Source: Gordionus sp. m RMFG-2023
Lineage: Eukaryota > Nematomorpha > Gordioida > Chordodea > Parachordodidae
Direction: 5' to 3'
Length of the DNA: 64,000 nt
Assembly (NCBI RefSeq): GCF_954871325.1
Contig: NC_088777.1
Location: 27,257,366 to 27,321,365, forward strand
The notes under the pieces were generated by a model. That model searched no databases and was not told the DNA's origin. It saw nothing but the letters and a program-made list of their open reading frames with translations. Below, piece by piece: positions 47,070-58,919 of this stretch. Position 1 is the stretch's first letter; each line of letters starts with the position of its first letter. The position numbers and the translations under genes were made by a program.

Positions 47070-48149
47070 TGTTAGAGATGACATTTTAATAAATTAAAAT
47101 TAAATAATATATTTAATTAAAATAAAATATTAATTAAAATAAAATTAAAAAAAGAAAATTATAATAATTATAAAAATATAATAATTATAAAAATATAATT
47201 CAAAATTAATTTAAATAAATTATAATATTAAATATATTATAATATTAATAAGTTATAATATTAAAATATCTTATAGCAATTATAATATTTGAATGACCTT
47301 ATATAAAATATGTCGCGAGTTCTACTTATGACCTTTTATAAAATATATCGCGATTTTACCAACTTATTTCATTTTATTTTATATTCAAATTTATATTATT
47401 TTATAATATTATATAAACTTAAAATTTTAGATGTTTTCAAGATAATGTTAAATTCATCTTTTTGAATATAATTTAGTAGTTTTATCTAGCCCTGCCACTG
47501 TGTGTTTACATAATGGTCCTAAGAGCTAATTTTGATGACGAAAAAGTAGACCAACCCCAGGCGAAAAATGATTTTTATATAATGCTGATTAAAAAATGAC
47601 TATAATATGCTGATGAATATAATAATATAATGCTGATTAACAATTATGCTAAAATATGATACAATATGAGACCAAAAGACAATTTCAAGTTCATAATTTT
47701 CGATTAACCCTAACTGTTCTACCTTAAGTTCAGGATTTTCAAGGAGGAGAAAGTTAAGGAAAATTTAAAGTAATTAATTTTAAAAATAAAATATTTAAAG
47801 TAAAAGATTTAAAATATTAAAGATTTAATTTTATATTAGTAATATTTAATAATGTTTAAAATAAAATAGAATAAGAAAATTAAAATTTTAGTATAAATAG
47901 AAATATTCATAAATATTGAAATTAAATAATATAAACTTGACAGTGGCGAAGACAAGGGGGTGGGGGGGGGGGGGGTTTAATTTTTTTTTTAAAATTTTTT
48001 TCTTTTGCGAATAATTTTATTTAAAAACGGTTTCAATTTATAAATAAAATTATATAAGATATGAAAATGAAATATATTTAAAAAAACAAAAAAGAATTTT
48101 CAATTTTAAATGATAACATGGTTTAAAAATATATATTAAAAATTATATG

Positions 48150-48211
48150 TAAAATATTAAATAACAATAAAAATATATTGTAAAATATTAAATAACAATA
48201 AAAATATATTG
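48150..48211. repeat. Two 31-base tandem copies
   Basis: The unit TAAAATATTAAATAACAATA plus eleven further bases is repeated exactly, inside the hAT. Confidence 0.85.
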
Positions 48212-48375
48212 TAAATTTTTTCTAGCATAGTTAAATTAGATATTTATAAATTTAATAATAAAATTTATATTGTTAAACTAATTAGATTTTAAATATTTTA
48301 ATTAATTTTTTATAATTTTTTTAATAAAAGAAAAATCATTTAATTTTGTAAATATAATGAGAAAGTAAAGGTGAT

Positions 48376-48892
48376 ATGATAACTAATATGTTTGGGATTA
48401 AAAATTTTAAACCAAGTATTGATGCATCTTCGATTGAGGATTTTTATAAAATAAATATTTTTACTCCCATTATTGATACATTTTTATTTCAATTAAAGGA
48501 AAGATTTATTAGTAACAATTTTATTCTAAACAGCTTTCATTTTCCTTTGCCGATTGAGTCTGAATGCACTTGAAACGCGAGAAGATATTAAGTCTCAAAG
48601 TTTTATTCTGATGAATTATTAGGATCGTATGATAAGTTACTTTGTGATGTCGAATTTTGGTATAAAAATTTTGGTATAAAAATTTTGACAGAATGAGACC
48701 AAAAAATGCTTTGCAGGCTCTTTCAATTGTAATAGTACTTTAGATTCCCTGCCTAATATCAAAACATTGCTTTTTATTTTAGCTACCTTACCGATTAGCA
48801 CCTGCACTAATGAAAGGTCTTCTTCAATTTTGAAAAGGTTCAAACCCTATTTTAAAAATAGCACCGGTGAAAGACGTTTAAATGATTCGTAA
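48376..48892 (+). pseudogene. hAT transposase C-terminal third (ZMYM/DUF4371 type), broken
   Basis: MFGIKNFKPSIDASSIEDFY and FTPIIDTFLFQLKERF (48391-48510) match the family's Y....FIP.LD....L..RF block. A W then an ALQ-like region follow. LPNIKTLLFILATLPIST (about 48750) and CTNERSSSILKRFKPYF with GERRLND (48808-48880) match the C-terminal dimerisation motif (LPVTT..ERSFS.LKR.K..LR...G..RLN). Two or three frame changes separate the parts. The N-terminal two thirds are absent, so this is an internally deleted copy. Confidence 0.85.
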
Positions 48893-49126
48893 TATTAAAT
48901 ATTTATAAGGAGATTATTCTAGATAAAAATTTGATTTTAAATAAATTATTCAAATCTCAGAGAAAAATACACCTCTCTTTATAAATTCAAATCATAAAAT
49001 TGATATATTATTATAATATGATCTTAGTCATAAAATTTTTATATTCAATAAGTAATTATAATGAATTCTTAGTCATAAAATTTATATATTATACTATTTT
49101 TAATAAAAATCTTGTATTATAAGAAT

Positions 49127-49467
49127 TAGTGATCTGTATTGGGCCTAATTTTTTAACGAAATTATTTTAAAAATTTTTTGCCAGCCCGAACCCGAAATTT
49201 TTTTTAAAAAGTTTCGTAGGCCTGGCCTGAATTTATTTAAATATAGAAAATCATTTTTATAATTACTCAAAATAAAAGATATATGTACATGGCATCTAGT
49301 TTTTATAAATAAGATCAAATATTCTTATTTTACATAAAAAATTTAACATAAAATTGAAATATTTAGATATATTTTAAAAAAAATTCCAAAGCCCGATCCA
49401 ACCCGACCCGAATTTTTTTTAAAAATATTAGGCCCGAACCCGATTTTCCTACTTTTGCAGATCTCTA
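49127..49467. mobile_element. hAT-type MITE, family A, copy 5, perfect 8-base TSD
   Basis: A 341-base element starting TAGTGATCTGTATTGGGCC and ending, inverted, TAGAGATCTGCAAAAG. It is flanked by ATAAGAAT on both sides (49119-49126 and 49468-49475). It has exactly the same length as the copy at 24076, and inserted into the hAT at 47941-49918. Confidence 0.92.
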
Positions 49468-50534
49468 ATAAGAATTATTAATGTTTTATAAATATAGTCA
49501 TTTGTTATCATTAAATAATACATAGTTAAATAAAGGGGTGTTATTTATACTAAGTATTTTAATAATAAATAAAATCTATAATGAAATTCTCTACAAAATT
49601 TTGTTATATGCAAAAATTTAATTAAAATAATTATTTTTCACATAGAATAAGATATATTGAGTGTCATAAAAAATGGGAGGTTTGGGGGGGGGGCGATTTT
49701 ATTATTCTTTCTACACCGAATGGATTGAATTAATTTACAATTGACTAAACATTGATAAAATTTTAAGAATAATGCTTTCAGTCGCGTAATAATCATAAAT
49801 TTGGCCAAAATTTTGTTACTAATATTTTTTTTCATTTATGCTGGCTACTATAGTGGTTAGACACTAATAAAGCACAAAATATTGGAAACCCCATGGATCA
49901 ATCCTGGCTACGCCACTGAAACTTGTTGATATTGACAAACTATTCTCAAAATGTATATTTATATCAAACAAACACGTTAATGGTCTGGATATGGTTACGA
50001 CGACGATGATTACTAAATGATATTGATACCGCTTATTGACATACAACTAGATAAACAACAATTAATCCGACTACTAATTCGCAATAACCAATGACGACGA
50101 AATTAGTTGCTAGAATACGATCTAGGAAAACATATATAACGGATTCCTTAGAGAGGGGAATGTTATAGATGACATTTTAATAAATTAAAATTAAATTAAA
50201 AAAAGTAAATTATAATAATTATAAAAATAAAATTCAAAATTACTTTAAATAAATTATAATATTAATTAAAATATCTCATAACAATTATAATATTTGAATG
50301 ATCTTATATAAGATATATCGATAGTTCTACTTATGACCTTTACGATTTTTGCCAACTTATTTCATTTTATTTTATATTCAAATTTATATTTTTTTATAAT
50401 ATATTATATAAACTTAATTTAGATGTTTTCAAGATAATATTAAATTCATCTTTTTGTCCTAAATAAAATTTAGTTATTGCCTTAAATTTTACTGTATAAA
50501 TATAGATAATGAATTTTGTCTGCATGACGCAACA

Positions 50535-52730
50535 TTTTCTAAATGTCGGATCCAAACTAAAGACTCCCTACCTTTTAATAGCATACTACCATCCACATTA
50601 CATATACCCACTAATATTGAAAAGGAAAAGCAAAATATTAATTTAACATCATCATCTTGCGACTTTCATAATTATTTTATCAACTTTTCCGATAATATTA
50701 ATTCTCAATGATTCCACAATAGTAAATAATACAAAATTTTTTTTTTTTAATAAACAAGAGTATTCATTGGCTAACATATTCTTTGCTAAAAATCCCCCCC
50801 CCCCCCACATTATCCAGAATACTCCGGGGAACAACCAAATTTGCATTACAATCCTTTCTGGTAAACATCAAATTTCTTACGAGATTACAATAATTTCTTA
50901 TTATAGGAAAGGTTATTTTATTTTATTTCCAAGTCCCAGAAGACAAAAAACTCCTATATAAAAATCTATCAAAGATAATTTAATATAAATACAAATTTCA
51001 TTAGAAAACTATAAAATCTATCAAAGATAATTTAATATAAATACAAATTTCATTAGGAAACAATATTCAGAAGAATCTTTGGACAAACTTATATTAAAAA
51101 AAAAAACTTAATAACAAAGGTGCTTTAAAATGTTTTTTTAACAATGAACAAATTTCTCTAGATATAGACCAAATTTTCAATGAACTGCTTTCTAAACATC
51201 CAACTTATGTCAATAATAATCATTTCTCATTATTAAAGATATCTTCTATAAACTTCCCTAGAAGATTTGTCTGAAGCTATTAGTTCATTTATAATAGATG
51301 TAGAAGAATTAGATGGTATCAGGCCAGTCTATCCGAAATCTTATAAATATAGACTATTATTGCTCTCTGATCCTATTGCATGATTAACCTAATGGTTAAT
51401 GGTGGACTACCCCATTCCATCAATCCCACTATTCTTTGGAGCCAGACTAATTGCTTTACAAAAGCTAGATCAGGGCATTCCCCAATAGATATAAGGATAA
51501 AAGGTATTATCTCAAAAAGTATATGCAAATGTATAAAAACCCCTCTGAATTCCCTCTCCATATTAATTATGGTTTGGAATTAAAGGAGTGTGTGAAACAG
51601 CTTACCACGCAGCAAGGTTTACTTTGGATATCCTTGCTTCAGAACACGCATTCGTCAAACTTGACATAAAAAAATGCTTAATACAAAATTCCCATTAAAA
51701 TTCCAGGGAATATTTTTAATTAATTCCAAACATTATCATATCACAATATTTTAATTTTTTTAAAGGATATAAGCTGATCTTAATATTTTAATAAACTGCA
51801 AAATTATACATCTGCTGTTAGAATATATATTTCCTGCAATTATATTTGATCATCCTTTCAATAAATTTAAACTGACCAATGATGAGATATTATACTCGGT
51901 TTTTCTTAATTCTACTTAGCCATAAAAGTATCATCTAAAATGCAAAAACTAATTGCAATCTGGACCTCAATTATGGTATTTAAATGAGGACACATTATCG
52001 GGTCCTGTCAGTGAAATATTTTAAATTTTCAAATAAAAAATGTGAAATACACTCAATTACAAATTTTTTTTTCTCAATTATTAATCTTTTTACCCATGTG
52101 ATTAAAGATTAAATCTTTGTTCTCGGGCTACCAAAAGGAAGATCTACAGGCCCTTAAATATTTTTAGAACACAGTCTAATTAATCTATATTCAAAAGAAA
52201 ATATACTTAAGCATTTGTCTCCTGCCTAGCATTTCATTTAATTTTAAAAAATTTCAAATTTCAAAAATAAAATTATGCTTCAAAGCATCCGGCGCCTATT
52301 TATTTCCATCTATACTTCAAAAATAGTATGATAAATTTAAATCGATATTGGAGAATATAGTCAACCTAAAATTCGATTGAAATAGGTGGTTTCAAACTAC
52401 TCATTCAACAAAATTAAGCAGACCTGGTTTTCGAACACCATTGCCCCAGAAATTCTAATATAATGTTTTGGCTATCAGATCTCTACCTTAAAAATATAAA
52501 AGTGCAGAGTAATAGTTGATTTATCTCGCGAACAGATATAAATATGTGAGGCACGAAGGAATTAAAAGAAGAATCCAAAATTTTTCAAAGCAGATATTCC
52601 TTCACATCTCGAACCACGAGATTCTTTTGTTATTTATTAATAACTTACGGCCTTAAGCACATGTCAAACCTTTGGAATATGGGAAAACACATACATTTGG
52701 ATTTTATATGTATAGACATTCCCACCCCAT
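50535..52730 (+). pseudogene. Non-LTR-like reverse transcriptase fossil, third lineage
   Basis: Heavily decayed plus-strand RT unlike the two RTE families. Recognisable pieces: LLSKHPTYVNNNHFSLL (about 51190), a region like the S..GPDG.RP block near 51300, FFGARLIALQKLDQG (about 51434), GVCETAYHAARFTLDILASE (51589-51650) followed by FVKLDI, and LWYLNEDTLSGPVSEIF (about 51975-52020) at the catalytic position. The FGA.L.AL.K..GG.RPI, AAVHAAR....L and WYLDDGTLGG signatures belong to a widespread invertebrate RT group whose formal clade I cannot fix. Here the catalytic DD reads NE. More than ten frame breaks. No ends were found. Confidence 0.7.
50961..51064. repeat. Two 52-base tandem copies
   Basis: AAAATCTATCAAAGATAATT begins both units (50961 and 51013), which differ at only one or two bases. 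The duplication lies inside the RT fossil. Confidence 0.85.
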
Positions 52731-52892
52731 CTTATAATAAAATGGTTTACATGTTATTTTTAATTATTTTATAATTATTAAATTAATAAAATATCGATTA
52801 AGAATATACAGTGTTGTGCATATTTGATGGAAAATAGTAAAAGCCTATTTTGCAAAGTATGAATTAAATAAGATGGATTATGATGGAAACAC

Positions 52893-54060
52893 AAGGTGCA
52901 AGCTAGAATTGCACACAAAATTATTATCTAATAAGGAAAAAAATAAGTTAAATTTGAATGTTATAAAATAAAATGGAATAAGTTAAAGTAAAAATATAAT
53001 CGCGAAAAGGTCATTTGTTATTTAATAAAATGATAAAGGTAAGAATTAAATATATTTGACTACTGCAATATTCCACCCTTTAAAAATCCAAAGGCACTTC
53101 TAGTTGTGATGTTATCGTTTGATTATCAAGATTTTTGATCATCGTATTAATTGTGTTTTGTCGTCGTCTTGTTTATCCATATCGATACCATTAAAGTGTT
53201 GCTAGTTTAAATACTTTATTCTTCAAATTAATTGTTTTAAATTTTCCTTATCTTTCTCCTTCTTAAAAATCATGCTATGGTTTATTATCTTATAATTATT
53301 TTTGTTCCTCCATAAATAATTTACTTCATACCATATGTTATTTATTATCATATTTTTATATAATATTTTTGCTATTATCATATCTTTTTATTGTCATATT
53401 TTTGCTATTTTCATATTTTTGCTACATATAAATTTGCTTCATCCGCTTTTATAATTGTAGTTAAATAAGGTATATATTGATGATAGAAAAAATTTATTTT
53501 CCTCCTTTGTTTCGCGCGGAGTTAGCTCTGAGTCGTTCCTCTAACATTGCTACTTCCACTTTAACAAAATCCCAGTATTTTTTTCTAACTGTAATATATT
53601 TTAGGGTTTTAGCTTGTAGTGAGGGGGGGGGGGGTTGGTCTGCGGTTTTTGAAATAACTAATTAAAATATTTCCAACATTAGCCTCCACATGTGTCCAGA
53701 GTTAAAACACTTTTCATCTATAGCTTGCTAAGTGTCCATGTGTTTGAATTAAAATTTGTATTTAATTTATTATATTTAATTTTAAGATATATCAATCAGA
53801 AGTTACCATCTTTTTTTTTCTTCCATAAATGAAGTAAGCTAGAATTAAACAGAAGATTTTATTATCTAAAAATATCTACATTGTGCTGCTTTATAAAAAG
53901 TATAGGTTTAAGTTTAAAAAAAAGTTAATTTGAATGTAATAAAATAGAATAAAATGAAATAAGTTAAAGCAGAAATATAAATCGCGAAAAGGTCATTCGA
54001 TGTTATTTACTAAAATATAATAAAAGTAAAAATTAAATAAACTTGACTATTGAAACAGAT
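52893..54060 (-). mobile_element. Short LTR-bounded element (TRIM-like), fossil
   Basis: Direct repeats at about 52893-53086 and 53835-54060 share AAGCTAGAATT, TTATTATCTAA, AATAAGTTAAAG and ATCGCGAAAAGGTCAT blocks in order. On the minus strand a purine tract AAAGGGTGGAA precedes the lower copy, consistent with a 3' LTR. The internal region of about 750 bases has no retroelement protein motif, as in terminal-repeat retrotransposons in miniature. The repeats are well diverged, so the copy is old. It is related to the element at 47070-50480. Confidence 0.5.
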
Positions 54061-56662
54061 TGAATGAGCAATATAAATTAAAAGAAATAATAATATAACT
54101 TAACCACCTTTAAAGGTGAAAGTTATATTTGAAAAAGATGTAGATAAAATTCAACACGGGTGTTTTTATTCTGTCAATATACACAATAATGGGTTGGCAA
54201 TCACTGTCTACCTAGGAACACATTGGCGAAAAATATATGTAATGTATACATCTACCTTGCTAACACATTAGCACTAACATATATAATTAATAAAAAATAC
54301 CCATTATACAAACATGTATTTATAGTTGTAACTTTTTTATAATGACTAACGCTGAAGCTTAATATGTATTATTTTAATATAATTATAGAATTATCAAAAT
54401 AGGTTAATATAATAAATAAAATATTTTATGTATCGGCTCTCTTTTTTCTTTTATAATGCCTGACTATCTTTCTCCACTGATCGAACGCCAATAATATTTT
54501 CATGCAAGCTTCATGAATTTTTCTTTCTAGTTTATCTAAGATTTAAAAGTTTGTAGACCTATTTTTATTAATGAAAATCTTTAATTCGTGTAGTAATTTT
54601 ACTTAAGGGTCTTTTTCCGGATATGGATCCTGTATATCGAAGTTGTTTTAAAACCAGGTACAAAATTCAGGAAAAATTTAATGCATTCCCATTTGTATCT
54701 TTAAGCATAATTTTCTGAGTATAAGATCTTCTTTTGATAACTTTTTAATATATAAAATTAGCATTTAATTGTCCAACATAATGGATACCCATTTATCCCG
54801 TTTTTTAAAAAATTGAGTTAATTTTTGTCAAATATTTAGAATTATTTAAAAACGGGCTATTTTAAATTATAAAAATGAGAATATTAAATTTCATTTATTC
54901 TTTAATAATTAAAATTACAGATAAAAGAACAAGTTATGCGTTTTAGTGTTATAAAAATGTCAAAATGCGAAGTTTTTGATAAATGATTTATAATTTTAAT
55001 TTTTTTTAAAAAAAAATTCTTAAAAATTTTAAAAGTCCTTAAATTAATATTTACGCAGTATTATGTTTATTAATATATTAGTAATAAATTATTACATAAA
55101 TCTAGTCTTATAACATATTAAAAAAATGCACCCTTATTTATTTGGTGCACCAACTAATAATATATACCAGGTATGTTGGTCCAAATAAATTTCAGATAAA
55201 AATTTTTAAAGTAATGTTTTTAAAAAATATATACTAAATATTTTATACTTTGACAATTCAGAATATGCTTTAAATATTCAGATTGGTTTAATAATATGGA
55301 ACTTATTCAAGTTTGAATAAAAAGTGCCCCAACCAAATTCGGTCCCCTAAAAGTTTAGAACGAATGAGTAGCTCGATATAGAAATTTAATTTATTTAATT
55401 TTAAGCATATTAATTCATCAATATTTAAAACTAAATAAAAATGAGATCGACTGGATAAAATTTTAAAAAAAGGCAGGGCAAATCGGATAAAATATCTTTA
55501 TGGATTATAAAGATGCCTTGCAGATTTGTAATACCAATATTGTTGTAGATTACTTAGAAATCTACACTTCGATACCTTTTCCAATTGTTTTCCTTGCTTA
55601 AATTGCATAATTATATGGATTATAAATTTTTTTAACAAAGATGATTATTTCTCAATTATATCACTAACTTATATTTCTTTCTATTTACATATTATCTGAA
55701 CATACAATTGAATACTAGATTCATTATTTAAAATATTTATTTTTTAAATTTCAAATATAATAATGTATAACAAATCAAAAATATTGCATTATATATTCTA
55801 TATATTAATAATAGGAGATGCTTGAATAATATCTTCTAAATTTTTTTTTAAGAATTCAATTGATTTATATTATATCTCTTCTTTAAATAAAAATAAAAAA
55901 ATTAGGGAAAATTCTCCTTCATTAAACTAGAAATTTGAGTTTTTTAGATATTTTTAATAAACAAAAAGATAAAATTAAAAATTTTTTGAATTTCTAAATT
56001 TAAAGAATATAATATCCTTTCAATCAGATGTTCTTTTGTAACATTGTTGGTTAATATATTTATAAATTTTTAAATTTGCTATCGAATTGCAATTGAAACA
56101 AGGTTTAGATATTAAAAAATATTATTTTGAATTAAATATTTTAAGCATTTATATATTACTATAAGGAAAAAATAGATTATTAAAATTTAAAAAATTTAAA
56201 TGTGTAAACAAAAAGGAATCAATTATAAATCATTCAAAATTCCCACAAAGAAAACAAATAAAATAAATAACCAATCGTAAATTTATAAAACCTTTCCAAA
56301 AAAGGATATAAAATAAATTAACCAATTCTAAAACCCTCTATTGGGTATATCATATTTGAATACACATACCATTAAAAATGTTATAAATTTTAATTTAAAA
56401 ATTTTTACAGCTTATTACGCATGCTGTATTTAGATACACATATATTTTATTTATTTTTATAGTTAATTTTGAAAGAGAGCTATCAGGATAAAAATTTTAA
56501 AATACGTAGTTTACAACTTTCGAACAGTTCCTTTTTTTCCAATTTATAAATTATATCACTTCTCTTATACAAATTTTAAGAAACATGAATAAAAATCCTA
56601 TTAAATAAAGGTAAAAGAAATGTTTTATATATAAATATATTGTTATATTCATTTAGCTGTTT
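54061..56662. other. Gene-free AT-rich stretch
   Basis: No coding segment or repeat family recognised on either strand over 2.6 kb. A GGTGCACCAAC / ATGTTGGTCC near-palindrome lies at about 55140-55180. Confidence 0.5.
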
Positions 56663-57464
56663 GACTAAACTACAAATGCTAAGGTAGACTGCAAATGCCA
56701 AAGTAAACTGCAAATGCCAAGGTAAACTACAAATGTTTAGGAATAATTTTTTGTTATATTCTCTCTTAATTGGGTGAGGTTCATTTTATTATTCTATATA
56801 TAACTTATAAAAAATTATATTCTTAGATATATTCAATAATAAATGAATAGACATTAATAGTTGTATTATTTCCTTTTATCTCATAATAAAGAGTTTAAAT
56901 CCTTTAGTGTAATTAAATTAAAAATAATTATAATTACATTTTTAATTTCATTAATAATATATCCGCAAGTTGACGTATTATTATTTCATGAAAAAAAATT
57001 AAATAATAATACGCTAACTGGCGGATTCTATATTAATGTAATTTAAAATGTTATTATAATACTTTTTTTAAGATAATTATATTAATAGATTTAAATTATT
57101 TATTATAAGATAAAAGAAAAAGAAGGGCAAAATAAAATATATAGATTAGCCAAACAGCGAGAAAAGAACTCTAGGGATATAAACGGAGCCCGAAAATAAT
57201 CAAAAATAAAGATGGGAAATTGATAATAAAGGAAAAAGAAATAATGAATAGATGGAAAGATAGAAAGAATATTTTCAGGAGCTTCTCAACTTAATACGCA
57301 CATACTACATCTAGACGAACACTCCCCATGTCAAAACCTTGTACAACCACCTATAACAGAAGAAGAAATAATCACATGCCTCAAGCATATGAAAAACAAC
57401 AAAGCTAGGGGTCCAGACGATATTCCAATAGAAAGCCTTAAAGCACTAGGAGATGATGGAATAC

Positions 57465-58919
57465 TAGTGCTGTAAACATTTCTAAAAAAATCGAACGCGT
57501 TCAAGTTCATGTTCAAAAAAAAGGAACACGTTCACGAACGCGTTTACGTTCATAAAACCGTTCAAAAAAAAGGAACACGTTCACGAACGCGTTTACGTTC
57601 ATAAAACCGTTCAAAATTTTATGATAAATTTTTTAAAAATTTAATTTAATAAAAATAAACTTATATTTTTTAATACAATATATTTTAGCCATGTTAAAAA
57701 ATAATATAGTTTTATTTTGATAATATAATTATAAATAAAATATAATATAATATAGCAAATAAAAATATATTTTTATTTATAAGAAAATAATATTATTAAA
57801 TTTTAATAACAATTGTTTTCAAAATATTTATCTGATAGACAGGAACACTTGGCAGTTAATACGGCATTAGCCTAAAAACATGCTCTACAGGAGCAGATGA
57901 GGGGATTGCGGTATTATACTTCATAAACAGATCTTTTAACATGAAGAATTAATTAAAAACATATTGTTTTGTTATTTGCAAAAAATTGAGATTACTCTCG
58001 ACAAATAAAAAGGATATCTCGAAATTAACAGTTCTCTAGGGTTTTCAAACCATTTTTTTCAATAATGCTATAAATTTATTTTTAATATGTTCGTTCTGTG
58101 GAAGTTTTATTCATGGCCATTGAAGTTTGAATGCTGGATGTATAATTGCAGAAAGAACATATTGATCCTTATATATATGTTCAAATCTTTAAAAAAATAA
58201 AAAATATGTAATAATTGAGAGTGATAGGTTTAATACCTTTTATTAATCCCATTTAATACGGTGTCTATCAATGGTAGACCATATTTGAGGCCACTAATTT
58301 TTTTAATTTTAAAATAACTATCGCTATTGTTGGGGTCAAATATCCCAAATGCATTATTTCTTCAAATTTAATGATTTAACTTAGTTATATCATATAAAAT
58401 CAAATAATTAATATTAAAATCAAATGTCGTTTTAAATTGGAACCTGAAGATTTTGACAATGTAATACTTTGTGGCCACATTTTACACTTGGTAAGCATTG
58501 GATTAGTTCCTTCAATATAGGATGTTAATGTAAAACATTTATCATATTTGGCCATAGTAATTCAGAATCAGATGATGAGGATTAAATAATAATATCCATG
58601 CTTTTGCTAATCTATTAAATTAAAATATAAACAATAATATTCAAATTAATGAACTATGTGTTAAAAAAATTTAAATGTGAAAAGGAAATACACAGCCGAT
58701 TAAAAAATATAAATAATACATTTTTAAAAAAAATTCGGAAATATTAAATTTTTCAAATAAATAAAAATAAAAATATTTTTAAAATTGAACGAACGTTAAA
58801 TTCAAGCGTTCACGTTCAAAGTTCGTCAAATATAAAAGGAACGCCGTTCATCATTTTTTTCAAAAAAATGATCTTCGTTCACGAACGCGTTCATTTTGAA
58901 CGGTTCGTTTACAACACTA
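57465..58919 (-). mobile_element. hAT transposon (BED type) nested in the LINE, perfect 8-base TSD
   Basis: A 1455-base element with ends TAGTGCTGTAAAC and, inverted, TAGTGTTGTAAAC. It is flanked by TGGAATAC on both sides (57457-57464 and 58920-58927); the LINE reads through the joined site exactly as in copy 1 at about 16264. Subterminal GAACGCGTTCA-type repeats lie inside both ends, including a 54-base direct duplication near 57513-57615. It carries a decayed minus-strand transposase. Confidence 0.95.
57805..58520 (-). pseudogene. hAT transposase with BED zinc finger, broken
   Basis: Minus-strand remains in order. The BED finger end reads TKCKMWPQSITLSKSSGSNL then KRHL (58425-58500); the family form is C..C........G..SNL..HL. 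DQYVLSAIIHPAFKLQW (58112-58165) matches the D..Y...A..HP.FKL.WL segment. Near the C-terminus are FMLKDLFMKYNTAIPSSAPV (about 57880-57935) and EHVF then TAKCSCLSDKYFENN (57805-57875), the dimerisation motif (SSAP.ERVFS..GL..T..RSRLS...FE). The DDE core between finger and HP.FKL is mostly deleted, so the copy cannot be active. Confidence 0.85.

Larger units (their letters stand above)
47941..49918 (+). mobile_element. hAT transposon family C, both ends and TSD
   Basis: A 1978-base element with ends CAGTGGCGAAGACAAG and, inverted, CAGTGGCGTAGCCAGG. It is flanked by AAACTTGA and AAACTTGT, an 8-base TSD with one difference. It carries the C-terminal third of a transposase on the plus strand and is itself interrupted by MITE A at 49127-49467. 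A G-run of about 18 lies next to the left end. It is inserted inside the LTR-type element at 47070-50480. Confidence 0.85.
47070..50480 (+). mobile_element. Broken LTR-type element with a nested hAT
   Basis: Two direct repeats, 47070 to about 47490 and 50161 to about 50480, both start TGTTA.AGATGACATTTTAA. The second is preceded by a purine tract AGAGAGGGGAA, as expected before a 3' LTR. Outside the nested hAT (47941-49918) only about 690 bases of internal sequence remain, with no coding motif, so it is a miniature or heavily deleted copy. Its LTR and 3' internal sequence relate to the element at 52893-54060. LTR divergence is substantial, so it is old. The superfamily is undetermined. Confidence 0.55.
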
